A stretch of DNA of 64,000 bases from Polaromonas sp. (GTDB lineage Bacteria; Pseudomonadota; Gammaproteobacteria; Burkholderiales; Burkholderiaceae_C). The DNA is taken from assembly GCF_016185115.1 (NCBI RefSeq), contig NZ_JACPOF010000015.1, positions 310,001 through 374,000 on the forward strand, in the 5' to 3' direction. The position numbers and the translations under genes are program-made. The notes beneath the pieces are model-generated. The model saw only the letters and a list, made by a program, of their open reading frames with translations. It ran no database searches and was not told where the DNA came from. Below, piece after piece: positions 16,705 through 25,425 of this stretch; the first letter of the stretch is position 1; each line of letters begins with the position of its first letter.

Positions 16705-18150
16705 ATGAAACACCTGTTTTGCCGCTTTCCCCGCCTTTATTCAACCCTTTTACCGTCTCTCGTCATGGCTTTTTCAGCCGGTGCCGCACAGGCCCAGACC
16801 GTGCCCAGGGTCGAGCAATTCACCCTGGCCAACGGCCTGACCGTCATCGTCAAGCCCGACCACCGCGCCCCTACCGCGGCGCACATGCTGTGGGTGCGTG
16901 TGGGCTCCATGGATGAAGTCGATGGCACATCTGGCGTGGCGCATGCGCTGGAGCACATGATGTTCAAGGGCACGCCCTCGTTGAAGGTGGGCGAATTTTC
17001 GCGCCTCGTCGCTGCAATGGGGGGCCGTGAAAACGCCTTCACCTCCCGCGACAACACCGGCTATTACCAGCAGATTCCGGCCAGCAAACTTGAGGACGTG
17101 ATGAAGCTTGAGGCCGACCGCTTTGCCAACAACCAGTGGGCCGACGACGAGTTCAAGCGAGAGATCGAGGTGGTGAAGGAAGAGCGCCGCCTGCGCACGG
17201 AAGATTCACCGCGTGCGCTGATGTATGAAGCCGCCAATGCCCTCACGTTCACGGCGTCGCCCTATCGCCGGCCTGTGGTGGGCTGGATGAGCGACCTGGA
17301 CGCCATGACGCCGGCTGATGCACGCGAGTTTTACCGCCGCTGGTATGTACCTGCCAATGCCGCAGTCGTGGTCAGCGGTGATGTGGAGGTGGCCGAAGTA
17401 CGCCGCCTGGTTGAAAAATACTACGGCGGCATTCCCGCGCGGCCTGTGCCTGCGCGCAAGCCCCAGCATGAGCCTGTGCAAAACGGCCTGAAAAAGCTGG
17501 AGTTCAAGGCGCCCGCCAGCCAGGCCTACGTATCGCTTGCCTTCAAGGTGCCCAAGCTCGAGCCTGCGGATCTTGCGGACAATGCACCCGCTGGTGCGAC
17601 TCCTGGCCGTGATGCCCTGGCGCTCACCGTGCTGGCTGCCGTGCTTGACGGCTACACCGGCGCGCGCCTGGCCCGTGCGCTGGAGCAGGGCGAGGGCGCA
17701 GCCCGCATTGCCGACAGCGCCGGCGCATCGAATGGCCTCTATGGCCGCGGCCCGCAGCTTTTCATGCTCGATGGCGTGCCTGCAGCCGGCAAGACCACCG
17801 ATCAGGTGGTGGCCGCGCTGCGCGAACAGGTGGCGCTGATCGCGCGTGATGGCGTGCGTGAGGCCGAACTCAACCGCGTCAAGACACAGTGGCAGGCCAG
17901 CGAGACCTACAAGCTCGACGGCGTCTTCAACCAGGCGCGCGAGCTGGGCAGCAACTGGATCAACGGCATGCCGCTGGACGCCAGTGCCCGCCTGATTGCG
18001 AAGCTGCGCACCATCACCGGCGCAGAAGTGCAGTCAGTGGCTGCACGTTATTTTGGTGACGACCAGCTCACCATGGCCACCCTGATTCCACAGCCGCCGG
18101 ACCCGAACCGCAAGCCGCGCACGCCCGGCCCTGCCGTTCCTAATCATTGA
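16705..18150 (+). CDS. M16 zinc metallopeptidase (insulinase family), catalytic subunit
   Basis: 481 aa with a signal peptide cut near 'GAAQAQT' (residue about 30). The inverted zinc motif HxxEH is intact ('HALEHMMFKGT'), with the distal Glu in 'EIEVVKEERR'. The protein is periplasmic. I chose ATG 16705: the frame is open further upstream to 16225, but that part runs antisense to ftsY and lacks family sequence. The adjacent 18165 gene encodes the non-catalytic partner, as in the alpha/beta pairs of bacterial M16 enzymes. Confidence 0.92.
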   Translation: MKHLFCRFPRLYSTLLPSLVMAFSAGAAQAQTVPRVEQFTLANGLTVIVKPDHRAPTAAHMLWVRVGSMDEVDGTSGVAHALEHMMFKGTPSLKVGEFSRLVAAMGGRENAFTSRDNTGYYQQIPASKLEDVMKLEADRFANNQWADDEFKREIEVVKEERRLRTEDSPRALMYEAANALTFTASPYRRPVVGWMSDLDAMTPADAREFYRRWYVPANAAVVVSGDVEVAEVRRLVEKYYGGIPARPVPARKPQHEPVQNGLKKLEFKAPASQAYVSLAFKVPKLEPADLADNAPAGATPGRDALALTVLAAVLDGYTGARLARALEQGEGAARIADSAGASNGLYGRGPQLFMLDGVPAAGKTTDQVVAALREQVALIARDGVREAELNRVKTQWQASETYKLDGVFNQARELGSNWINGMPLDASARLIAKLRTITGAEVQSVAARYFGDDQLTMATLIPQPPDPNRKPRTPGPAVPNH

Positions 18151-18164
18151 TGGACTGAAAAAAC

Positions 18165-19526
18165 ATGATCCTGATTTCAAATTTCAAACACACCATCATT
18201 CGCAATGCTTTCCTTGCAGGTGTTGCAGGCCTGCTGTGCAGCACGGCGTTTGCCGCCATCCCCATCCAGGAATGGACGCAGCCCGGCGGCGCGCGCGTCT
18301 ACCTGGTTGAAAGCCCTGCGATTCCCATGCTCGATGTGCAGATCGACTTTGACGCGGGTGGCAGGCGTGACCCTGCTGACAAAGCCGGGCTGGCCAGCTC
18401 CACCGCCAATCTGCTTGAGAAGGGCGTTGCAGCACGCGACGGCCAGCCGGCCCTGAATGAGAACGCACTGGGCGAAGCCTGGGCTGATCTGGGCGCCAGT
18501 TTTGGCAGCAGTGCCGGTGCAGACCGCATGAGCTTTTCGCTGCGCACGCTGACCGACCCGGCACTGCTCGACAAGGCAGTCGCGCTGGCGGCGCGGCAGA
18601 TTGGTGAACCTTCGTTTCCCGAGAACATCTGGGAGCGCGGCAAGCTGCGCATCATCGCCAGCCTGAAGGAGTCGTACACACGCCCCGGCAGTATTGCTGG
18701 CCGGGCCTATTCAAAAGCGGTTTACGGCAGCCACCCCTACGGTCATGAAACGACCGAAGAAAGCGTCAAGCGCATCAGCGTGGCCGACATGCGTGCCTTC
18801 TACAACGCCGGTGTGGTGGCCTGCCGCGCACGTGTCAGTATGGTCGGTGCAGTGACACGCGCCCAGGCCGATGCGATTGCGCAGCGCCTGCTGGCCCGCC
18901 TGCCGCAGGTGCCTTGCGCCGGCCTGCCTGCGCCCGCGACCGTTCCTGAAGTGGCGGCGCTGGCCCAGGCCGACGAGAAGATCATTCCGTTTGATTCTGC
19001 GCAGGCGCAGGTGCTTTTGGGTCAGCCCGGCTACAAGCGCTCCGACCCGCAGTTCTTCTCGCTGCTGGTGGGCAACTACATCCTGGGCGGCGGCGGTTTT
19101 GTCTCGCGCCTGGCCAGTGAGGTGCGTGAGAAACGCGGCCTGACCTACAGCGTCTCCAGCGGTTTTTCGCCCGGCCTGCATGCCGGCGCCTTCACGATTG
19201 GCCTGCAGACGCGGCCCGACCAGACCGGCCAGGCGCTGGAGGTGACGCGCAAGGTGCTGCGCGACTTTGTGGCCGACGGCCCGACCGAGGCCGAACTCAA
19301 GGCTGCAAAGGACAACCTGATTGGCGGCTTTGCGCTGCTGATAGACAGCAACCGCAAGCTGCTGGGCAACATCTCAAACATCGCGTGGAATGACCTGCCG
19401 CTGAACTACCTCGATACCTGGACCGCCAGGATAAGCAGTGTTACGGCAGCCGATGTGAAAGCCGCGTTCGCGCAGAAACTGCAACCTGAGAAAATGGTCA
19501 CGGTCATCCTGGGAGGAAAACCGTGA
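18165..19526 (+). CDS. M16 peptidase-like protein, non-catalytic subunit
   Basis: 453 aa with an N-terminal signal-like segment ('AFLAGVAGLLCSTAFAAIP'). The HxxEH motif is missing; the equivalent region reads 'KAGLASSTANLLEKGV'. The C-terminal 'REKRGLTYSVSSGFSP', with the Arg/Tyr pair that binds substrate in M16 heterodimers, is kept. It follows its catalytic partner by 14 bp. Its GTGA stop overlaps the start of rsmD. Confidence 0.92.
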   Translation: MILISNFKHTIIRNAFLAGVAGLLCSTAFAAIPIQEWTQPGGARVYLVESPAIPMLDVQIDFDAGGRRDPADKAGLASSTANLLEKGVAARDGQPALNENALGEAWADLGASFGSSAGADRMSFSLRTLTDPALLDKAVALAARQIGEPSFPENIWERGKLRIIASLKESYTRPGSIAGRAYSKAVYGSHPYGHETTEESVKRISVADMRAFYNAGVVACRARVSMVGAVTRAQADAIAQRLLARLPQVPCAGLPAPATVPEVAALAQADEKIIPFDSAQAQVLLGQPGYKRSDPQFFSLLVGNYILGGGGFVSRLASEVREKRGLTYSVSSGFSPGLHAGAFTIGLQTRPDQTGQALEVTRKVLRDFVADGPTEAELKAAKDNLIGGFALLIDSNRKLLGNISNIAWNDLPLNYLDTWTARISSVTAADVKAAFAQKLQPEKMVTVILGGKP

Positions 19527-20197
19527 AATACACCGCAGCAAGCACCGATACAAAAACCGATAAAAAACCAAAACCTGCACGTTCCGGCAAGGTCGTCGCG
19601 CGCAAAACCGTGCCGCCGGGTGAAATCCGCATCATTGGCGGCCTGTTCAAGCGCAGCAAGGTGCCTGTGGCCGACAGGCCCGGCCTGCGCCCCACGCCAG
19701 ACCGCGTGCGCGAGACGCTGTTCAACTGGCTGGGCCAGGATCTGACCGGCTGGCGCTGCGCCGATGTGTTTGCGGGCACGGGCGTGCTGGGTTTTGAGGC
19801 CGCCTCTCGCGGCGCAGCAGAAGTGCTGATCTGCGAGCAGGACCCGGTGCTGCTTGAAAAAATCAGGACGCTGCAGGCCAAGCTGAAAGCCGACGCGATC
19901 AGGCTTGAGCGCGGCGATGGCGTCAGCCTGCTCAGGCGCCTGAGCCCGGGCAGCATGCAGCTGCTGTTTCTGGACCCGCCGTATGAATCTGCGCTGTTTG
20001 AACCTGCACTGAAAGCGGCTGCGCAAGCCATTCACGCCAATGGTTTTGTGTACCTTGAAGCGCCCAGAGCCTGGACAGATGACGAGCTGTCCGGTCTGGG
20101 CCTGAAGGTGCATCGCTTCGGCAAGGCAGGTGCCGTGCACTTCCATCTGCTCACCAAAGGCGCTGCCAGCAGTGTGGAAACCCCCGCAGAGGCATAA
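19523..20197 (+). CDS. rsmD: 16S rRNA (guanine966-N2)-methyltransferase RsmD
   Basis: 224 aa. The SAM motif 'DVFAGTGVLGFEAASRGA' and catalytic 'LFLDPPYES' (DPPY) are typical of RsmD, which methylates G966 of 16S rRNA in the assembled 30S. 'RPTPDRVRETLFNWL' is the usual family signature. A basic N-terminal extension of about 30 residues is present. GTG 19523 overlaps the preceding stop; coaD follows after 8 bp, the common rsmD-coaD pair. Confidence 0.95.
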   Translation: MKYTAASTDTKTDKKPKPARSGKVVARKTVPPGEIRIIGGLFKRSKVPVADRPGLRPTPDRVRETLFNWLGQDLTGWRCADVFAGTGVLGFEAASRGAAEVLICEQDPVLLEKIRTLQAKLKADAIRLERGDGVSLLRRLSPGSMQLLFLDPPYESALFEPALKAAAQAIHANGFVYLEAPRAWTDDELSGLGLKVHRFGKAGAVHFHLLTKGAASSVETPAEA

Positions 20198-20205
20198 TTT
20201 CACCC

Positions 20206-20995
<790 letters not shown>

Positions 20996-21114
20996 CCAGG
21001 CCTGGGCCGTCGGGCCTGCCTGAAGTAGCTGGTGTGCCAGATGTAAAGTCCGCTTTACATTTGGGGTGCTTCGCAGGTTCCGGCAGCCTTTTTCGCCGGT
21101 TTTGAGGTCAAAAA

Positions 21115-21187
21115 TGTCAGTTTTTAACCCGTAAATCGGCCTCCAGGCCAATAAATACGCGCGTGACCAGCTACGAATTTAATAGCA
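21115..21187 (-). repeat. Dispersed intergenic repeat, copy 2 (inverted)
   Basis: On the minus strand this reads GCTATTAAATTCGTAGCTG, GTCACGCGCGTATTTA, GGCCTGGAGGCCGATTTA and then an AAAAACTGACATTTTT hairpin. It matches copy 1 (15394-15482) element by element with about 75-80% identity by eye. It again lies between convergent genes (ferredoxin and pth), so a terminator role is plausible. Confidence 0.72.
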
Positions 21188-21233
21188 ATCTGCCGCTATC
21201 CGTGACTTGCAGTTCCCGGCGTTTGCCGTAATG

Positions 21234-21866
21234 TCAGGGTGCGGGCGGGGCCGTTTCAGGCTCTGGCGGCTTGCGCGGCGGTTTGGGGCGGGGTGGGGTG
21301 CTGGTGTGTATCTGCATGGTGGCTTTTTCCATGTCGCCGGCCAGCAGCGCGGGCACGGCCTTTAGCGAGCGGGCAATGCAGTCCTCAATCGCCGTGCGGT
21401 GCTCGGGCGAGGGCTTTTTCAGCACCCAGTTGATGACTTCAGACTTGATGCCCGGATGGCCCACGCCTATGCGCAGCCGCCAGTAGTCGCCGGTGCCCAG
21501 TTGCGCATGGATGTCACGCAGGCCGTTGTGGCCGGCATGGCTGCCGCCAAATTTGAGCTTGACCTGGCCGGGCACGATGTCGAGCTCGTCATGGGCGACG
21601 AGGATCTCTTCAGGCTGGATCTTGAAGAAGCGCGCCAGTGCGCCGACCGATTTGCCCGAGAGGTTCATGAAGGTCTGCGGCTCCAGCAGCCAGACGGTCT
21701 GGCCGGCGGCCGTCGTGCGTGCCACCAGGCCCGAATAACTCTTGTCGAAGTTCAGGGGTGCCTTGAGCTCACGCGAGAGCTCGTCAACCCACCAGAAGCC
21801 GGCGTTGTGGCGTGTGGCTTCGTATTCAGCACCCGGGTTGCCCAGACCGACAAACAGCTTGATCAT
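21234..21866 (-). CDS. pth: Peptidyl-tRNA hydrolase
   Basis: 210 aa. Catalytic His in '[16 protein letters not shown]' near residue 20, Asn in 'FVGLGNPG' and 'PQTFMNLSG', and Asp in 'VAHDELDI' match Pth, which recycles peptidyl-tRNA released from ribosomes. The C-terminus carries a Pro-rich tail of about 20 residues ('[14 protein letters not shown]'), longer than in E. coli. It is downstream of rplY on the same strand, in the standard prs-rplY-pth order. Confidence 0.96.
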   Translation of the reverse strand: MIKLFVGLGNPGAEYEATRHNAGFWWVDELSRELKAPLNFDKSYSGLVARTTAAGQTVWLLEPQTFMNLSGKSVGALARFFKIQPEEILVAHDELDIVPGQVKLKFGGSHAGHNGLRDIHAQLGTGDYWRLRIGVGHPGIKSEVINWVLKKPSPEHRTAIEDCIARSLKAVPALLAGDMEKATMQIHTSTPPRPKPPRKPPEPETAPPAP

Positions 21867-22030
21867 TTGAAAACTTCCATAAATCCAATTCTAGGGCGCA
21901 TGGCGGCGTTGCTACGGTGCTCGGAATCCTCATGCACCCAAGTGCATTCCGGTGTCCTGCGCTCCGTGCGCCTTGCCCTGCATCCCCAGAATCGAATTTC
22001 TGAAAGTTTTCGGTACCACTGCGAGGGCAC

Positions 22031-22069
22031 AAATAAAAACGGCCCACACCGTTGAAGGTATGGGCCGTG
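22031..22069 (-). terminator. Rho-independent terminator of rplY
   Basis: On the minus strand a 12-bp stem (ACGGCCCATACC / GGTGTGGGCCGT, one mismatch) with loop TTCAAC is followed by TTTTTATTT. It lies 38 bp after the rplY stop, between rplY and pth. Confidence 0.85.
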
Positions 22070-22105
22070 GCGTTCAAGCCAGCGCAATGAAGCGATCCGG
22101 GTGGA

Positions 22106-22582
22106 TTACTTCTTGGCGACAGGTTTGGCGGCGTCTTTGGCTGCGTTGGCCTTGGCGTCCTTGGCAGCGGCTGCCTTGGCTGCTTTCGGATCCACAGGTG
22201 CGGCGGCTGCGGCTGCTGCATCGGCTTCGGCTTCTTCCGACACCGACGACACAGACACCAGAACCGGGTTTTCCTGGCCCTTGACCACGAACTTCACGCC
22301 CTTTGGCAGGGTGATGTCCTTGACGTGCAGGGACTTGCCCTTGCTCAGGCCGGAGAGGTCAACGGCGATGAACTCGGGGATGTCTGCACCGAGTTCCATC
22401 TCGAGGATGGAAGCGTGGAAAGCTTCTTTCTTGATGGCGTGGAACAACGCGTTGTGATCGATTTCGATCAGCGTGGGTTCACCGGTGCCACCGTAAACAA
22501 TACCGGGCGTGCGACCGGTGATGCGGAGACGGCGGCTCGCACCCGTGCCCTGCTTTGCGCGCTCAAAAGCGACGAATTTCAT
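22106..22582 (-). CDS. rplY: 50S ribosomal protein L25 (Ctc form) with apparent internal deletion
   Basis: 158 aa. The N-terminus ('FVAFERAKQGTGASRRLRITGRTPGIVYGG') and the TL5/Ctc C-terminal region ('ADIPEFIAVDLSGLSKGKSLHVKDITLPKG') are clearly L25, followed by an Ala/Lys-rich tail. Between them 'EAFHASILEMEL' runs straight into 'GADIPEF' (residues 64-67, near 22388). The family normally has about 65-75 residues here: the last strands of the 5S-rRNA-binding barrel (GK..KVLLRDVQ.HP.....HVDF) and the first part of the TL5 domain. The frame is kept. L25 binds 5S rRNA in the 50S subunit; this form would lack part of that domain. The cause may be a true deletion or an assembly collapse. Confidence 0.9.
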   Translation of the reverse strand: MKFVAFERAKQGTGASRRLRITGRTPGIVYGGTGEPTLIEIDHNALFHAIKKEAFHASILEMELGADIPEFIAVDLSGLSKGKSLHVKDITLPKGVKFVVKGQENPVLVSVSSVSEEAEADAAAAAAAPVDPKAAKAAAAKDAKANAAKDAAKPVAKK

Positions 22583-22707
22583 AACTTACTCCAATATGGA
22601 ACGGACCGCGACCAGTCTCGTTCCGCGCAAATTTCATCAATCGACAATGGATCAACTATTCTTTGCAAAAAAGCTGCGGGCAAAGTGCCTCGCAACCACC
22701 TTTTGTC

Positions 22708-23688
22708 TCAGATCAGGGCCGGCTGGTCCTGGTCCGAGAACAAACTCATGACCGACTCACCCTTGGCGATGCGCTGTATCGTTTCTGCGATCAGCGGCGC
22801 CACGGAGAGCTGGCGAATCTTCTTGCATGCCACGGCATTGGCACTGAGCGGAATGGTGTTGGTGATCACCACTTCATCGAGTGCCGCGCCCTGCGCGATG
22901 CGGTCTATTGCAGGGCCCGAAAAAATCGGGTGCGTGCAATAGGCATAAACCTTTTTGGCGCCACGGTCCTTCAGGACCTCGGCTGCCTTGACCAGCGTAC
23001 CGGCCGTGTCGATCATGTCGTCCATGATCACGCAGTTGCGGCCTTCGATGTCGCCGATCACGTGCATGACTTCAGACACATTCGCCTTGGGGCGGCGCTT
23101 GTCGATGATGGCCATGTCGCAGCCGAGCTGCTTGGCCAGCGCACGTGCACGCACCACACCGCCGACGTCAGGTGACACCACCATCAGGTCGGAATAATTC
23201 TTCTGCCGCAAATCGCCCAGCAGCACCGGCGACGCATAAATGTTGTCGACCGGAATGTCAAAAAAGCCCTGGATCTGGTCTGCATGCAGATCCATCGTCA
23301 AAACCCGCGACACGCCCACAGCCTGCAGCATGTTGGCCACCACCTTGGCGCTGATCGGCACCCGGGCCGAACGCGGCCGGCGGTCCTGGCGCGCATAACC
23401 GAAGTAGGGAATCACTGCGGCAATGCTCTGTGCGGAGGATCGCTTGAGCGCGTCGACCATGATGAGCAGTTCCATCAGGTTCTCGTTCGTCGGTGCGCAG
23501 GTGGACTGCACCACAAACACATCACGTGCACGCACGTTCTGCTGGATTTCTACCGTAACCTCACCATCCGAGAAGCGGCCCACATGGGCTGCACCCAGAG
23601 AAATACCCAGATTCTGGGCAATTTCGGCTGCCATGCTGGGGTTGGCATTGCCAGTAAACAGCATGAACTCGGGGTGGTGCGTTTGCAT
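22708..23688 (-). CDS. prs: Ribose-phosphate pyrophosphokinase
   Basis: 326 aa. PRPP synthetase marks are '[18 protein letters not shown]', 'GRFSDGEV', '[15 protein letters not shown]', the metal-site '[18 protein letters not shown]' and the PRPP loop '[13 protein letters not shown]'. The enzyme makes PRPP from ribose-5-phosphate and ATP for nucleotide, His and Trp synthesis. I chose ATG 23688 because it gives the usual length; ATG 23730 would add 14 residues, and neither has a strong Shine-Dalgarno. It lies between tRNA-Gln and rplY. Confidence 0.95.
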   Translation of the reverse strand: MQTHHPEFMLFTGNANPSMAAEIAQNLGISLGAAHVGRFSDGEVTVEIQQNVRARDVFVVQSTCAPTNENLMELLIMVDALKRSSAQSIAAVIPYFGYARQDRRPRSARVPISAKVVANMLQAVGVSRVLTMDLHADQIQGFFDIPVDNIYASPVLLGDLRQKNYSDLMVVSPDVGGVVRARALAKQLGCDMAIIDKRRPKANVSEVMHVIGDIEGRNCVIMDDMIDTAGTLVKAAEVLKDRGAKKVYAYCTHPIFSGPAIDRIAQGAALDEVVITNTIPLSANAVACKKIRQLSVAPLIAETIQRIAKGESVMSLFSDQDQPALI

Positions 23689-23770
23689 GTAGGGCCCAGC
23701 TTGTGTCGATGTTTGAGTCGTGGCTGTCATTCTAAAAGGCCATTGCCTGAACAATCGTCGCTCTAAACAC

Positions 23771-23804
23771 ACAGACCCGCCATTCGGTAGTCTGGCGGGT
23801 CTGC
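23771..23804 (-). terminator. Strong hairpin between tRNA-Gln and prs
   Basis: An 11-bp perfect stem (CAGACCCGCCA / TGGCGGGTCTG) with a 10-nt loop. Only a weak T-rich stretch follows on the minus strand. It may end or process the tRNA-Gln transcript, or attenuate readthrough into prs. Confidence 0.6.
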
Positions 23805-23844
23805 TGTGCGTTGGAGTCGCCAATGCGGCGAAACCTGAATAATT

Positions 23845-23921
23845 TGGCAGGGGTGGAAGGAGTCGAACCTGCGAATGCCGGAATCAAAATCCGGTGCCTT
23901 AACCAACTTGGCGACACCCCT
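23845..23921 (-). tRNA. tRNA-Gln (anticodon TTG)
   Basis: A 77-nt cloverleaf on the minus strand. Acceptor AGGGGTG pairs with CACCCCT, the anticodon arm is CCGGATTTTGATTCCGG with TTG in the loop, the T-loop is GTTCGACTC, and a genomically encoded CCA end is present. It sits between ispE and prs, a conserved position in Burkholderiales. Confidence 0.96.
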
Positions 23922-24000
23922 ACACAGGACAGCTGTCAAACTTTTAATCTGTCAGCCAACCTCAAACTTTGTCACTGGAAGCGACCCAGCGGCGGTTATT

Positions 24001-24888
24001 TTACCAACCAGCCAGCGGATGCGCCTTCAGGTTGCTGCATGTGCGGATCTTCCAGTCGCCAGGGGCTTGGGGAATCTCCATCTCATGCGGCAGATGCGCA
24101 AATACGGCACTTCCAGAGCCGGTCATTCGCCCCTGGAGTTTCATCGCGGCAAGCCAGTCAAGAGACTGGCCCAGCTGCGGGCACAAACCCAGGGCAACCG
24201 GCTGCAGATCGTTGCGGCCAAACCCGAAAACCGGGTTTTCAGCGCCACCGCCATCATTTGCAGCAAAGCCTAAGATTGTAGCAGTTTCTGTGTCCCGTTT
24301 GAGCAGTGGCGACGTGAAAATCGCCTGCGTCGAGAGCCCCTGGGCTGGTTTGACCACCAGAAACCGGGCGTCGGGCAGGTCAATCGCCGTCATTTTCTCG
24401 CCAATGCCTTCTACCCAGGCGTGACCGCCAAAGAGGAAAAACGGCACATCAGCGCCCAGCGACAGGGCAATCGCCAGCAACTGCTCGCGCGGCAGGCTGA
24501 CGCCCCAAAGCCGCTGCAGTGCCAGCAGGCAACTGGCCGCATCCGATGAACCGCCGCCCATGCCGGCCTGTGCCGGAATGCGCTTTTCAAGGCTGATGTC
24601 GGCACCGAGCATGGTGCCGCAGGCCTTTTGCAGGGCGCGGGCGGCGCGCAGCGTCAGGTCTTCCGCCGGCAGGGGGTCTGCGCCATCGCTGTTCAGGTCA
24701 CGGCGCGTGATCTGCCCATCGGTGCGCAGCTCAAAGTGCAGGGTGTCGCACCAGTCTATGAGCATGAAAACGGACTGGAGCAGGTGGTAACCATCAGCCC
24801 GGCGCCCCGTGATGTGCAGGAAAAGATTCAGCTTGGCCGGGGCTGGGACGTCGTAGATAGCCTTGATGGCCTGATTGGGCGTGGTCAT
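24001..24888 (-). CDS. ispE: 4-diphosphocytidyl-2-C-methyl-D-erythritol kinase
   Basis: 295 aa GHMP kinase: 'DVPAPAKLNLFLHITGRRADGYHLLQS' at the N-terminus and the ATP loop 'PAQAGMGGGSSDAA' near residue 100, then 'GADVPFFLFGG'. IspE phosphorylates CDP-methylerythritol in the MEP isoprenoid pathway. I chose ATG 24888, just after the lolB stop at 24902; an in-frame alternative at 24918 would overlap lolB. It is followed by tRNA-Gln and prs. Confidence 0.95.
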   Translation of the reverse strand: MTTPNQAIKAIYDVPAPAKLNLFLHITGRRADGYHLLQSVFMLIDWCDTLHFELRTDGQITRRDLNSDGADPLPAEDLTLRAARALQKACGTMLGADISLEKRIPAQAGMGGGSSDAASCLLALQRLWGVSLPREQLLAIALSLGADVPFFLFGGHAWVEGIGEKMTAIDLPDARFLVVKPAQGLSTQAIFTSPLLKRDTETATILGFAANDGGGAENPVFGFGRNDLQPVALGLCPQLGQSLDWLAAMKLQGRMTGSGSAVFAHLPHEMEIPQAPGDWKIRTCSNLKAHPLAGW

Positions 24889-24901
24889 GATGGGCGACAG
24901 G

Positions 24902-25411
24902 CTACTGTTCAAGCACAACGCGCAGGTCGGTTTGCGGTGCCGGGTTGGTCCGTCTGGCCGAAATTTTCCCGGCAGCTTGTTCAGTCAGGTCGGCCGTCCA
25001 GCCGTCAAGGCTGGTATTTCTGCCGTTGAGCCAGTCGAAGAGGGCATTGATGGGAATTGCCGCACCCGTGGTTTGCTCCAGCAGAGCATCAATCGAGGCG
25101 AATTTTTTGACCTCCTGGCCTGAATCGAGCAACGCTTCGGCGGGCGACCATCGCATCACACCAAGAACGCTGCCTATGGGGCTGGTGAGCCTGAGTTCGC
25201 CGGCCTGCGCATTGCCCTTGAGCTCGAACCCCGCAAAAAAGGCCTGGGGAGGTTCGCTCTGTATCTGCAGGCCTATGCGGCCCGCCCAAGCGTCTTTCGG
25301 GCCATCGTTTTGAGGGGCGGGGCTTTGCGGGGTTGCGCATCCACTGATGAGCAAAACGGCACCCGTCGCCAGAGATATCGCGGCGCCGCGAATCCATCTA
25401 AATGCTGTCAT
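24902..25411 (-). CDS. lolB: Outer-membrane lipoprotein receptor LolB
   Basis: 169 aa with signal peptide and lipobox 'LLISGC' (lipidated Cys near residue 25). The mature part shows the LolB beta pattern ('WAGRIGLQIQSEPPQAFFAGFELKG', 'LRLTSPIGSVLGVMRW', 'LFDWLNGRN'). LolB accepts lipoproteins from LolA and inserts them into the inner leaflet of the outer membrane. Short and diverged, but the position before ispE is diagnostic. It follows the TPR gene by 14 bp. Confidence 0.9.
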   Translation of the reverse strand: MTAFRWIRGAAISLATGAVLLISGCATPQSPAPQNDGPKDAWAGRIGLQIQSEPPQAFFAGFELKGNAQAGELRLTSPIGSVLGVMRWSPAEALLDSGQEVKKFASIDALLEQTTGAAIPINALFDWLNGRNTSLDGWTADLTEQAAGKISARRTNPAPQTDLRVVLEQ

Positions 25412-25425
25412 TGTGTTAACAGGTC

